Notes under the pieces: model-generated
What the model was told of the DNA's origin: nothing
Seen by the model: only the letters and a program-made list of their open reading frames with translations
Databases searched by the model: none
Position numbers and translations under genes: made by a program
In this document: positions 47,495 through 58,138 of the stretch, piece by piece
How positions within the stretch are numbered: position 1 is the first letter of the stretch
Layout: each line of letters starts with the position of its first letter
Assembly: GCA_030549175.1 (NCBI GenBank)
Contig: JAUKUA010000004.1
Span: 5,332,001-5,396,000, forward strand
Source: Lasiosphaeris hirsuta
Lineage: Eukaryota; Ascomycota; Sordariomycetes; Sordariales; Lasiosphaeriaceae
Direction of reading: 5' to 3'
Length of the DNA: 64,000 nt

Positions 47495-48184
47495 GTGGGG
47501 TGGAGGTGAAGGGAGGTCGAATGTGACGAGTTAAGGGCTCCGTGAGGACCGACGGGGAGACTGTGTATGTGATAGTGTTTTGGGGAACTTCAAGTTGAAC
47601 ATTATTGACACAATTCCTTATAATCTGTTTTCTTGGCTGGCTTTCAGGGCCAGACGGTGCTATTGTTTACTAAACTGGCTACAGGGGCTTGATTTCACCA
47701 CTCACTTGGAGTTGCGCCCGCCACATTGCTCCTAGTTCGAAGCGCGGTCTGAGCACGGCTCAATATATTCACAAGTGGATTAGTCTGTCGGCCGCGAGAC
47801 CGTCACCAGGCCGGGGGTAGCGGTCGAGATCCAGGTTGCCCCAACGTGCATAAAGCAGGCTTCTTCTCACCGCGAAATTTTCAAGACGCTTGCTCTGCGG
47901 CCGTATTACTGCCGGAATAGATGTGACGGCTGGGTGCAGCCTTGCCCCCGGACTGCGTGCTCCAGTTGGACTCAGTGTAGCCTACCCCGGAGCCACGACA
48001 GCAGCAACTGATGACATCACTGCCAAGTCGATTCTGCAGCCGATGCAGATGGCTGCGCTTTGAGTCTCATCGAGAACGTTTTGCTTGCGCGCACCTCTTC
48101 TGGTTACCGAGGTATGTGATCAAGATCGAATGGCCATTAAGTTGAAGGTTGCTGCAACGCGGAGGAAGATCTTAGGGGATGATC
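47495..48184. other. Intergenic region
   Basis: 690 bp between the convergent AsaB-like gene and the decayed gene on the minus strand. No coding or RNA feature was recognised. Confidence 0.4.
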
Positions 48185-48977
48185 TCAGGACTTCGACTCT
48201 AGATAAACTTGTATCCCAGCCAAGATACATTGGACTGAACCGAAGAATACCGTGAGCAGGATAACCAGCACAGCGGTCCACTGCGCATACCACTCAACGG
48301 GGTGACGCCTGTCGTACCACCACTGCGAAAAGCTTTGTGGCCTCGCCTCGCTGTAGACTTGTTTGAGCACGACCAATCGGTCATGCCAGAAGTGAAAGTC
48401 TTCAAACTGCCTGGCGCCTGTAGCAAGAAACCCAGCTTTGACAAGGTGACGATCAAGGGGCGGCTTCGAAGCTTTGCTAATGCTGGGGAACCACTTCCTG
48501 GTCGCTAGAACTTCCTGTGGAAAGAGTAGTGAGATTGTTCGAAGCGTTTCGGCGATAAAACCGGGAGGGTACAGCGGACTAGATTTGTCAGAAGCCTGTT
48601 GGTGTTCCCAGTTGTCGATTGAGCGCTGTGAAGGTTTTCTCTAGCTTGAGGCGCTCATGGCTCCTCCGCGGGGTGGCAGGGAATTGCCGATGGACGAAAT
48701 CTTGCAAGCTACCCGTTTTCCACTCCATACCGCCGCCGATGGCTTCATGGGGTACAATGCCAACCTTGATCATGAGCATCAGCCTAACAACCAGGTTGAT
48801 GGACATATCGTGGTGGATTTGGTCTGCCTTTCCCAGCGATTGTGAGACTAGTTGCAGTAACTCAGGCCGTGGTCTGGATTTTCGCAGCAGCGGGGCAACA
48901 TTGAGGATTTGTCGATGGGTTTTGATAGAGGCGAATGAGCCGTATTCGAACAGGTCCCACTGCTCATGGCATACCAA
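48185..48977 (-). pseudogene. Decayed fungal protein of unknown function with C-terminal membrane anchor
   Basis: Two frames together make one recognisable family member. The 5' frame (48977-48588) reads 'WDLFEYGSFASIKTHRQILN', then 'DMSINLVVRLMLMIKVG', 'GSLQDFVHRQFP' and 'LEKTFTALN'. The 3' frame (about 48578-48185) reads 'YPPGFIAETLRTISLLFPQE', 'RQFEDFHFWHDRLVVLKQVY', 'SQWWYDRRHPVEWY' and a transmembrane segment 'WTAVLVILLTVFFGSVQCIL'. In intact relatives, as I recall them, a stretch of roughly 40-60 residues separates 'TFTALN' from this part. Here only about 36 bases remain, with a stop and frame change. No N-terminal extension is visible upstream of 48977. The function of the family is unknown. 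Confidence 0.6.
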
Positions 48978-49201
48978 GCCCGGCGCCTACGACCTCCTTC
49001 GTACCTCGGCCACGTTGAACGCCCGTTCCGGGGTTACCTCAGCGAGCCACCACCCGACAATGTTCAGATCGCCATGCTGTATCTTGGGGGGGGCTGCGCG
49101 ATGTGTCTCGTCTCACGCGCATGTCATCTTACGAGAATCTATGCGCCACTGTGGACTCATGGTATGAGCAAACAGCTTTAAGGCCCGTCCCCAGGAAGCA
49201 C

Positions 49202-49630
49202 ATGGGTCGTCTACGCAACTCCTTGCTTAAGCCGGTTCATCGGATCAGCAGTGATACCAAGAGGGATAAGGGCATCCATCGGCCACTCGCAATGGCTTCT
49301 GGCCCCGTAGGCAAAGCGGTAGAGGCCCCGTCTACCAGCCTTGCGTCGGGCCCACCCATGGGTCCTCTCACTCCCGATGAGACAAGTAGAATTTTGGATA
49401 GATTGCCCAAGACAAAGGAGATGATATTAGTGGGCACGGCCGAGAAGATGTTGCTGGACCGGGGCGTTGTTCCAAGAGCGCAGGATATCAAGAAGAATGC
49501 CGAGGTCCTCGAGGAGCTGGCTCTCTCGGGAGTCTCATGTTTGAATGTGCTATTTTACGAGAGAGGTATCAACGAGGTGTTTGACTTTGGCGCCAAGGCG
49601 GAGAGCGGATACGGAACTAACAAGAGCTGA
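49202..49630 (+). CDS. Small hypothetical protein
   Basis: The open frame ends at TGA 49630. I choose the ATG at 49202 (142 residues); an upstream in-frame ATG at 49103 would add 33 residues of less protein-like sequence. The C-terminal half ('LPKTKEMILVGTAEKMLLDRG', 'DIKKNAEVLEELALSG', 'LNVLFYERGINEVFDFG') has the composition of a real helical protein. I recognise no family. It could be the last exon of a longer gene or a remnant. Confidence 0.35.
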   Translation: MGRLRNSLLKPVHRISSDTKRDKGIHRPLAMASGPVGKAVEAPSTSLASGPPMGPLTPDETSRILDRLPKTKEMILVGTAEKMLLDRGVVPRAQDIKKNAEVLEELALSGVSCLNVLFYERGINEVFDFGAKAESGYGTNKS

Positions 49631-49980
49631 GAGAGATGATGTTATGATATTGTACAGAGATGCGTCCAAAATGGAAAGGGTGGATTAGGAAAAGAAAACG
49701 GGATCATCCAAATAAATGGAAAGGAGTCAGTGGCATGTCTGGTATGCCAGGAATCCACACACATGAAAGACAAATGATTCGATCACTTCCGTATCATTGG
49801 ATCTACCACAACGCATTCTTGTTTTTCCAAATATCTGGTTCTGGGTGCCTATGCATGTGAAGACTGCAGGGATTGCTGCGTGTTCACAGTATTATAAGAG
49901 AAGATAAACCGACAAAATGGACATTGGCGAGTTTTGCAACCATTAGTATATTACTCATTCACCCCCGTATCATCACTCGC
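49631..49980. other. Intergenic region
   Basis: 350 bp between the converging hypothetical gene and the DUF3176 gene. AT-rich 3'-UTR-like sequence with no recognised feature. Confidence 0.4.
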
Positions 49981-52160
49981 TCAAAATGAATTATCTCGGC
50001 CGTCAAGGCCGAAAATTCCAGTATCAAACCCTCCACCAGCCCCGGCAGGCTTTTCAGCACTTAAAACCGAACCCATCGTCTCTGCAATCGGCGTCTCTGA
50101 AGCCGACTCCGCCAAACTCGTCACATTCCCGTTACCCACCAGCCCGACCTTGACTTCCCGGGCTTTGCCCTCGACCTCCTTCGTCGTCGTAATCCCGCCC
50201 ACTGTAGCCCTGGTCCCGGCATCGAGCGCCAGCAAGGTTGCCAAGGGCGATGTCTTGAGAACCTTGACGCCCAACCGCCCAGTGTAAACGACCGTCAAGG
50301 TCAAAAATACCCCAGCTAGACAAATCTCGAACGCCATATACCCAATCCACCCCCACTGGACAAAGACAAACGTGACCTCAGCCAGTGCATCCCCCTTGAT
50401 AACCTCGGCGTTGAACCCCCCCCCTCCTTCCTTCCAGTCCTTCGCCGAGCGCATCCTATTCGCATTAGCCACATCTCTGGTACCCCCCTTTGAGCAAACT
50501 CACATATTCGTCAACCCTGTCGCCACATTACCCATAATCACCATGACATTCTCAACTTGCACGGCGGGATCCAGCGGCTCGGTATCATTAAAAAATCGCC
50601 CCTCATTATTGTACAGCGCCTCGACGAACTGGGTATTCCCGGAGCTGATCGCCCAGCCGTTGTCCGAGTTGTCGATAGGATCGTACAAGTACAAGCCGGC
50701 GGAGGTGTAGTGCAGCGCATCGATCAGGGTGTACAGCGACGAGCGCTGCGCGCGGAAGTAATCGGCCTGGTCCATCGAGTCGGGCTTGGACGGGTCACCA
50801 AGAGCGAGGAAGGTGGTTGCCTCCTCCGGCCCCCGGTTCGGGAAGCACTGCATGGGCTCAGCCGAGTTGGTCATCTCATTGCACTCGATCCCCAGCGGCG
50901 TGTTGGTGTTGTTCGCCGGGCCGAGGTGGGCCGAGGCGACGGGGGCGGAAGAGAGGGTGCCCGAGGCGATGGACACGTTGTACGTGTTGACGCACAGGTG
51001 GAAAAAGATCTCGATGGCGCCCCACCGCACCGGGCCCGGGTCCGACGGGTCGGCAAAGATGTTGGAGTCCATCATCGAGTAGATGAGCGGGAACGAGTAC
51101 ACCTTGGCGGCCATCAGGTCCTCGTCGTCCCAGAAGCCGAAGGACTCGTTGGTGTGCGTGCGGCAGGTGCGGAAGCCCAGCGTCGACGGGACCGTCATGT
51201 TGCACTCGCGCGAGGCGGACCCGAGCGACACTTCGTACTGCCGGCTGGCATTCGTCACCAACATTACTAGCGGCCAGGCATCGGGGTTTGGGGTGGTTTC
51301 GGCCACGGTGAGCAGGGATGAGATGTTGGCCGATTTGACGCAGATTCCGAGCGAGTTGAAAACTGGGAATGTGCAGGCGCCGGTTGGGCAGGGCACATCC
51401 AGCGGTTGGATGGGGTCTGAAAGCCGCGTCAGGAAGCCGGTGAGCACGGTCGATAGGATGGTCTCTCCGACAGCCCGTGGTCCCACATTGGGATCAAATG
51501 CCCATGATTTGACCGCTTTTGTTGTGACATTGTTGGCCGTTTGTGAGATGGCCAAGCGGGTGGGGTACTCGATTACTTGTTGCGTGACGGGCGAGGATAC
51601 GATGCTGAGAATGGCCACAACGGACCCGAGACTCGCGACGCTTCTCCACTTGAATCTCCAAATCAGAGTGACAGCTCCCCAGAACCCCCTGCTGGCTGTG
51701 TCAAACGTCTCAAAGTCGGATAGAGGATGCTCGGTGTGGAACCAGTTCCATTTGCATTGGCTGATGGCCTCGATAATCGGGATCATGAACGAGGCCTTGG
51801 AGATGCTCGAGAACAAGGCGACAAAGGTGTTGAGAGTAATTCCGAGGGGCAGTCTGGGGAGGGGCTTGCCATCGTATATCGAAAGTACAATTGCGATTGC
51901 TGCCGTATGCTGTTAGTGGCTGGCTCGTTTCATGCATTTTGCCTTTGCCCTCAACACCAAAGCTACATTGATTACTCACCCAGAAATGAGAGCAAGCTGA
52001 GCAGAAGCCAAAGAAACTCAAACAGCCAGTTGCCAAGTCTAGATTCTAACCACACCGCATGGCGCTGACGACTCGGAGCTGTCGGGTTTGTTCTGTCGGC
52101 TGGTTGGGGTGTTTCCACACGTTGCCATTGTCCCTCCCCGTGGGTGTTGGTCGCATTCAT
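49981..52160 (-). CDS. DUF3176 fungal membrane protein
   Basis: Three exons (51980-52160, 50504-51899, 49981-50455) join in phase to 683 residues. The first intron is 80 nt. The second is 48 nt if the AG at 50456-50457 is used, with branch site GGCTAATG. Two or three N-terminal membrane segments ('WLFEFLWLLLSLLSFLA', 'TLNTFVALFSSISKASFMIPI') are followed by the family signature 'EAISQCKWNWF', then 'WRSVASLGSVVAILSIVSSP' and a long extracytoplasmic domain with paired cysteines ('CPTGACTFP') and many Asn-x-Ser/Thr sites. A last membrane span ('WIGYMAFEICLAGVFLTLTVV') precedes a 90-residue tail. The molecular function of DUF3176 proteins is not known. 'EAISQ..W.WF' and 'C..G.C.FP' make the family call strong. 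Confidence 0.85.
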
Positions 52161-53381
52161 ATTAAAGAAGTGGGTGGTAGACTGCCACCGGCCTCATTGG
52201 GAGAGAAATCTTTGTGGTTCTTTCCTGTTTGGTGGTGGTACTACAGCCTGTGCAGTTGCCGCGCTTAGAAGTTGTTCTCTTTTGGGGCTAGTTGTTGGCC
52301 CAACTCGTTGACGACCCCTGCCCAAGGCGGATTTCCGTTGTTGTGATGCGCAACGAATTTTGACCTTTTACTCCCTCGAAACGGGAGGAGTTTGCCATAG
52401 AGATGGGATCGGTTGTTTCTTAAAGGAGAAATGTTACTTTTCTTGCGGCACAGGACTGATGCACTCCAAGACCGTGGTCGCGGCACGATTGCAGTGCTTT
52501 CAGATCGTCGACTGGGATGCATTCCTACCACCTCTTTCCAGCCGACTCGGGCCTTTTAGATAGTGCAAAGTAGGGTTAGTTGTTTGAGTATTGTACGGCT
52601 GCGCCCCTGGACCAGTTCTTTGTGATCTCTGGATTCCTGCGCCGCATTTTGAAGGATTCAACTTGGAGTCTCGGACCGTGCCATCATTCAAGTTGCAGCG
52701 GCAACTTTGGCAATCCCTTGAGCTATAATGAATAGTGCAACAATGTAGTCGGACAATTCTCCATTGATGCGGTGCTCACGCTCTCAACTGCTGTTGTTCA
52801 GCCCGCACACAATCAACTCCCAGGAGTGACGAAGAGTTATTTTCGGGAAGCACGGGTTTAAAATGATGGAAGAACTATCAACAACATGGATGAACGAGCC
52901 ACCTAGTACTAGGGTTAGGCTGTGGTGCACATTGATCTACGCCCTGCTACCAAAGCTGTGTTGCAGCTGCACCTTAGTGTTCTTTTGTATGTCCCTTTGG
53001 GCGAAGCCAAGCCTTAGAATCCGAGCAGCCTCGCACGGGCAACCCCCCCCGCATGAAATGCCGAGGAAAACAATGCACTGTTTCGGCGGTCTGATCGTTC
53101 CGCCTGATTTTGGGTAGCACCCAAAGAGATCGAAGGAAGCTTCAATCCATGATCCAGACGGTAAATTTCGTGTGAGCTGAGGTCACACTGCCAAGCAAAA
53201 GAATTTCTCCGAAGGGGCAGGGTCTTTTTGATTTACAAGGATTTGAAACAGCCGCGAATGCCTCGCTCACACCGCTGTGGAGGTTTCGCTTAGCCCTGAG
53301 GAAAACAAGGACCCCACAACAAAAAAAGAACAACACTGAATATTACCATCATCTCCGAATGGAGACATGGGAGATTGGAAT
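52161..53381. other. Intergenic region
   Basis: Upstream region of the DUF3176 gene reaching to tRNA-Trp. Short frames only (up to 88 codons), none family-like. Confidence 0.4.
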
Positions 53382-53454
53382 TGACCCACACCCGATTTGA
53401 ACGGATAACCTTCCGCTCTGGAGGCGGACGCGCTACCAATTGCGCCAGCGGGCC
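53382..53454 (-). tRNA. tRNA-Trp (CCA)
   Basis: 73 nt with all four arms. The acceptor GGCCCGC pairs with GTGGGTC (two G-U pairs), the discriminator is A, the D arm is GGCGCAATTGGTAGCGC, the anticodon arm is CCGC-CTCCAGA-GCGG with anticodon CCA, and the T arm is ATCCG-TTCAAAT-CGGGT. Internal promoter boxes A (TGGCGCAATTGG) and B (GTTCAAATC) are present. There is no intron. A T-run on the transcribed strand occurs only about 55 nt downstream (near 53322-53328). Confidence 0.9.
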
Positions 53455-55709
53455 GATTTCTTTTTGATGAAGTTGTAACGGTTGTGAGCGTCCAAGTGTA
53501 GGAGTCGTTTGGCCACTTCGCCAGGTGCTCGGCAAACTATAAATAAACATCTAGCCGTAAGTAAGAGATCTCGTAAGTAAAGCAGTTTCCTTTTCTTGTG
53601 CATGCCACACCCTTCTGACCATGAAAGTTGACAAGCTACTCATGACTCGGAGCACAAAACCTGAAATTAGATCGCTGTGTGTTTTTCAGTCCAAGTTCGG
53701 AAGTAGCACACAAGATGAAAAAGAAAGCGGTGAGGATGCCTAATATTGTGAAAATGGAACACAGTTACTTGCCTTACTAGCTCTTCGAACTTGGCCAGGA
53801 TGATAAGCGAGAATCTCGTAGGATTGACTAAGGCGCCCAGTGAGACGACACTCGGCTGACAAAATTCCAAAGCAGAGCTAAGGGACCAGGTGCCGGGTGA
53901 GCTAGACATGCAAACGGGAGGATGGGGTGAGCGTAGACTGATGTCGCTCTAGCTTCTTCTGCGTAATCTTGCCTGTCTTGATCAAAGTTTCTAGCCCTTG
54001 GTGGCACTTTACATAAGAAAAACACTGATATACGCGCCTCCATTCTCCTGTTAGGTCATGTTGCTTGGTTACATGTCAGAGTTACTCGAGGTTCAGAGAT
54101 GGAGCTAGACAGTCGATAGCTCGGGAAGTTACTGTGGTTCTTGTTGGTATGTACAATTCAAGTTTAACCCACACAGCTCGTTATCTCATGCACCCCGGGC
54201 TGTCGGCGCCATTTCTCTCGCAGCATTGCAGTTCCCAGATCCTTTGACCCAGATCCTCGGAGAGATGAAGGTGCATGGACGATCAATTTCCCCCTTTTCT
54301 CACGGCTGTGTGAGAAGCCCAGGCCTCAAAGCATCTGCCCCCGCCACGCAAGATATCGCGGGGTTGCATTGCATACACGGGATCTGGGGAAGGATGGTAA
54401 TGAATGTTCGTGACTTGCAGAGTTCTCAGTGCTATCAATGGCGTGCTGTTCTTTGGAGGCTGGAATCACAAAGGGAAGCGTGGGGGGCTTGGGGGCTTGG
54501 CCCCCAAATCCGGTAGTGTATCCCGACAAAGTCTTGGCGTGTCTACTATGCAGGAGAACGCGGTGACACAATGGTCACTTCTTCATGGCAGGACATAACG
54601 TAACCACATGCCAAACTACCAGGAGCGGTAAATCCACGTCGGGCAGGTCTTGCGTTAAGTTTGAGCGATTAGTATATCCGTGAGATCAACTCGCTTACGA
54701 GTAACTCGGACCTTTAGACCCTTAAATCGCAGCCTGTCAACAAAGCCAACGCAGCGCGGGGGCATCCAATCGGGAAGTTGATTCGGCAGCGAGGGTATGG
54801 CATTAACGGGGCGGCTACAGACGACATAATACCATCCCGGTAGCACGCCATCGTTGGAGCCGTCCAAATCTCACAACATGATAAGGACCAAGCTGACGGA
54901 GTCTTCTCTCGCAAAGGAGTGCAGTCTTGGAAGGTCCCCGTGGACATCAAAAGTCTTGGTAACGCACGCAGATTCGACTATTTAAGCCACCAAGTTCGAA
55001 ATAGCGTCAAAGAACAAGAGGCGCATCTAGAATCGGCGATGTCCAGTCGGGAAGGGGGCTGTTTCGGGTGCCTGAGTCCCCCGCGCAGTGGAACTTTTGC
55101 TCCCGAACGTGTCGGGACGGGCTGAGGCGAGAGCAAGCGGGCCTTGTTCGACTCCACTGATGTGCTGTGATGCTGCCGCCAGGTGCGAAAGAAGTAGGAT
55201 ACACGACACGACATGCAACGATATGCGAGCAATATGTGGGCTGGGGGCGACATGGCTGGGGTGCAGGGCCTTGGACCTGCTGCACCTGGGCTGCACCCCG
55301 TGCCTGGTCACGCCAGTGCAATGAACGTGCTGGATGGCGCCATTGATAAGGTGCTGGGCACTGGCTAAGGTGACGCTGGGAGCATTATGAGAGGTTGACT
55401 TCAGCCGAGATCGCCATGTCGCAACTGCTCCTCCAACTTGCAACATCGACCCTCGCCCCCCGCCCCCGCGTCTGCCCTGCGGCCAGACCTCTTTGGGTCC
55501 GACTGGGGTTACTCTGGGTGCGACTGGAACCGGGTCGCGGGTCGCTTAGCGTGACGACACTCGACTGAGGGAACACGAATATAATAAGGACGACGATCCA
55601 GCCATGTGCTTCCCCCCGCGGAGATGCAGGACCCGTGTCTCGGAGGGCACTCATCCAGCTCATCGTCATTTCGCACCCTGTTCCCGTTCGCTACCAGTCT
55701 GTCGGGACC
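53455..55709. other. 2.3-kb intergenic region
   Basis: Between tRNA-Trp and the Dal5-type carrier. Both strands carry only short frames (up to 175 codons at 55509-56036, which overlaps the transporter in antisense). No RNA or repeat was recognised. The 54460-54510 stretch is GGGGCTTGG-rich. Confidence 0.4.
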
Positions 55710-57434
55710 ATGTCGGCTCCCATCCTCGAGACCAAGGGTCTGGGCCATAACTCCAAGGAGATCGGAACATCTCCGGGCGGGTCCAGCCCCGGCGCCGTCT
55801 CCCGCGAGAGCCTTGTTGACTCCGAGGGCTATGGCTCGAACGACGAGCATCTCTTCAAGGATCCCCCCATAGCCGACTACTGGCGTGGTGTCTACGAGAA
55901 GGCAGGCTACGAGAACCGTCACCGGTTTGATCCCGAGTTCCAATGGTCGGCCGAGGAAGAGAAGAAGCTGGTGCGCAAGATCGACTTGCGCATCATGCTC
56001 TGGGCCTGGATCATGTTCTGCGCGCTGGATATGCACCGCCGAAACATCAACCGCGCCATCTCGGATAACATGTTGCCAGAGATTGGTGAGTTTTCTGAGT
56101 CTTCAAGCCGGACCAAGCCCACAGACTAACCCCCTTTTCAAGGCATGGACACCAACGACTTCAACTATGGCCAGACCATTTTCCTGGCTTCCTTCCTCTC
56201 GGCCGAGTTGCCCAGCGGCCTGGTCAGCAAGAAGCTCGGCGCTGATCGGTGGATTCCCACCATCATGATCGGATGGTCCATCGTGGCCGGCTCGCAGGCT
56301 TTTATCCACAACCGGGCGTCCTTCTACGCCATCAAGGCCCTGCTCGGTCTCCTCATGGGCGGTTTCATCCCCGACATTGTGCTCTGGTTGACCTACTTTT
56401 ACAAGTCGGGTGAGCTGCCGACCCGTCTTGCCTGGTTCTGGACGGCGCTGAGCACAGTCAATATCGTTGGCTCGCTCCTGGCTGCCGGCATCCTCGAGAT
56501 GAGAGGCATCCGGGGATGGTCGGGATGGCGCTGGCTGTTCCTCATCGAGGGGCTTCTCACCCTTGTCGTCGGAATCTTCTCGTGGGGTCTCATGCCTCCC
56601 GGACCATGCCAGACTCGCAACTGGTTCCGTGGCAAGGACGGTTGGTTCTCCGAGCGCGAGGAAAGCATCATCGTCAACCGTCTGCTGCGTGACGACCCCA
56701 GCAAGGGCGACATGAATAACCGCCAGGCCGTCGGCCCCAAGAGGTTGTGGAAGGCCCTCAAGGACTGGGAGATGTGGCCGCTCTACATCATCGGCCTCAC
56801 GGCCTACATCCCCCCTTCGCCCCCTGGAACCTATCTTTCATTCATCCTTCGCCAGATCGGCTTCTCCGTCTTCCAGGCCAACCTGCTTGCCATCCCGTCG
56901 CAGTTCCTCTTCGCCGTTAATCTGCTCATCATCACGTGGGTGTCCAAGAAGTTCGGCGAGCGGTCCATCGTGTCGTCCGTCTCCAACATCTGGATCTTTC
57001 CATGGCTCGTCGCTCTCGTCGCGCTCCCGGGCACCGTGTCCAACTGGACGCGCTACGCCCTGCTGACCGGTCTGCTGTCGTACCCCTACTGCCACGCCAT
57101 TCTCGTCGCGTGGAACGCCAAGAACAGCAATGCCGTGCGCACCCGCGCGGTTTCTGCTGCCCTGTATAACATGTTCGTCCAAAGTGGCAATATCATCGGC
57201 AGCAATATCTACCGCGAAGACGACAAGCCGCTCTACAAGCGTGGAAACAAAATCCTTCTGGGCATTACCTGCTTCAACGTCGCCCTATTTTACCTTGTCA
57301 AGGCCTTTTACATCTGGCGGAATAGGTCGCGTGAGGCCAAGTGGAACCGGTTGACCGAGCAGGAGAAGATCGATTACACGCTCAATAGCACCGATGAGGG
57401 GCTAAAGAGGCTGGATTTCCGTTTTGCTCACTGA
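55710..57434 (+). CDS. MFS carrier, allantoate/pantothenate permease (Dal5/FEN2) family
   Basis: Two exons (55710-56085, 56143-57434; 57-nt intron with ACTAAC branch) give 555 residues. A 90-residue cytoplasmic N-terminus ends in 'EEEKKLVRKIDLRIMLWAWIMF', the entry to TM1 typical of the anion:cation symporter group. It continues with 'MHRRNINRAISDNM', 'FNYGQTIFLASFLSAELPSGL' and 'WRWLFLIEGLLTLVVG' (MFS motif region before the central loop). The second half ends 'WRNRSREAKWNRLTEQEKIDY', a usual tail in this family. The expected role is proton-coupled uptake of a carboxylate or vitamin-like anion at the plasma membrane. Family is well supported, substrate is not. TM1 usually has Asp-x-x-Asn/Asp-Arg; here 'LDMHRRNINRA' preserves the asparagine. 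Confidence 0.85.
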
Positions 57435-57703
57435 GCGGTTCTAACTTCTAACTTATCATGTCTTGCCGCGGGTTAATAGGACGGGAACGAAAAGGGGGGC
57501 CTGATTTTGTACAGCCGAAGGCTTGATATTAGAGGCGCTCAGATACCAATCAATCCATTCTATTGTTACCATTCTCTATTCCATTGTTGTGACTTTCAAT
57601 ATTCATTGCTCTCAGTGACGAAAGGGTGTTTGTGGATAAAGCGACACAGATGCTGTCGCTATATGCTATGTTTAGAGGACCATATCACATGATCAGTTCC
57701 ACA
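57435..57703. other. Intergenic / 3' UTR region
   Basis: 269 bp between the MFS carrier stop and tRNA-Ser. No feature recognised. Confidence 0.4.
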
Positions 57704-57801
57704 GTCACTTTGGCGGAGTGGTTAACGCGTTGCCCTGCTATCTGACCAATAGCTGCTAGGCAATTCCCTCGGGAGCACAGGTTCGAATCCTGTAGGTGAC
57801 G
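57704..57801 (+). tRNA. tRNA-Ser (GCT) with 17-nt intron
   Basis: 98 nt. The acceptor GTCACTT pairs with AGGTGAC, the discriminator is G (as in serine tRNAs), and the long variable arm TTCCCTCGGGAGC is present. The T arm is ACAGG-TTCGAAT-CCTGT. The anticodon stem TTGCC/GGCAA encloses CTGCTA; the anticodon GCT is at 57737-57739. The intron 57741-57757 (TCTGACCAATAGCTGCT) sits one base 3' of the anticodon, the canonical place. It contains AGC, which can pair with the anticodon GCT as nuclear tRNA introns do. Reads AGC/AGT codons. Confidence 0.92.
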
Positions 57802-58138
57802 TCCCTTTTTGCACAACCAGGTCATATCTCCACGAGGACAAATCCAAACTTTTGAGCACCTATAAAGTAGCTACACTCAATCGATGCGACGTGTAGAGCA
57901 TAACTTTTCGAAAAGAAAAGTCCCCAGGGAGTAACCTGTAGGTACTATGTATTATTACTAATTTATATAAGAGAAATTCCTATCGTCTTCCTGAACTCCA
58001 ATTGCTGTCTAGTCCCCGAGAGTAGGTACTCCTAAATATCCCGAGTCATGATGCAAGTATAGCAACTCTAACAACGACCCCCAATCTAGGTGTCTTAGTC
58101 ACTTATCCAGCCTTATCATCAACTACAACCCACGCCCA
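57802..58138. other. Intergenic region after tRNA-Ser
   Basis: 337 bp between tRNA-Ser and the 3' end of the efflux pump gene. Apart from the Pol III terminator, nothing is recognised. Confidence 0.4.
57806..57810 (+). terminator. RNA polymerase III terminator of tRNA-Ser
   Basis: A run of five T begins 5 nt after the tRNA 3' end, which is the standard Pol III stop signal. Confidence 0.8.

Noticed and set aside
50477..50503. 27-nt intron in the DUF3176 gene
   Set aside because: The frame would fit, but 27 nt is too short for a spliceosomal intron. The AG at 50456-50457 gives a 48-nt intron with a branch site and also keeps phase.
54460..54520. GGGGCTTGG-rich stretch as a possible G-quadruplex or RNA element
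   Set aside because: Too short and irregular to support a claim; no conserved structure visible.
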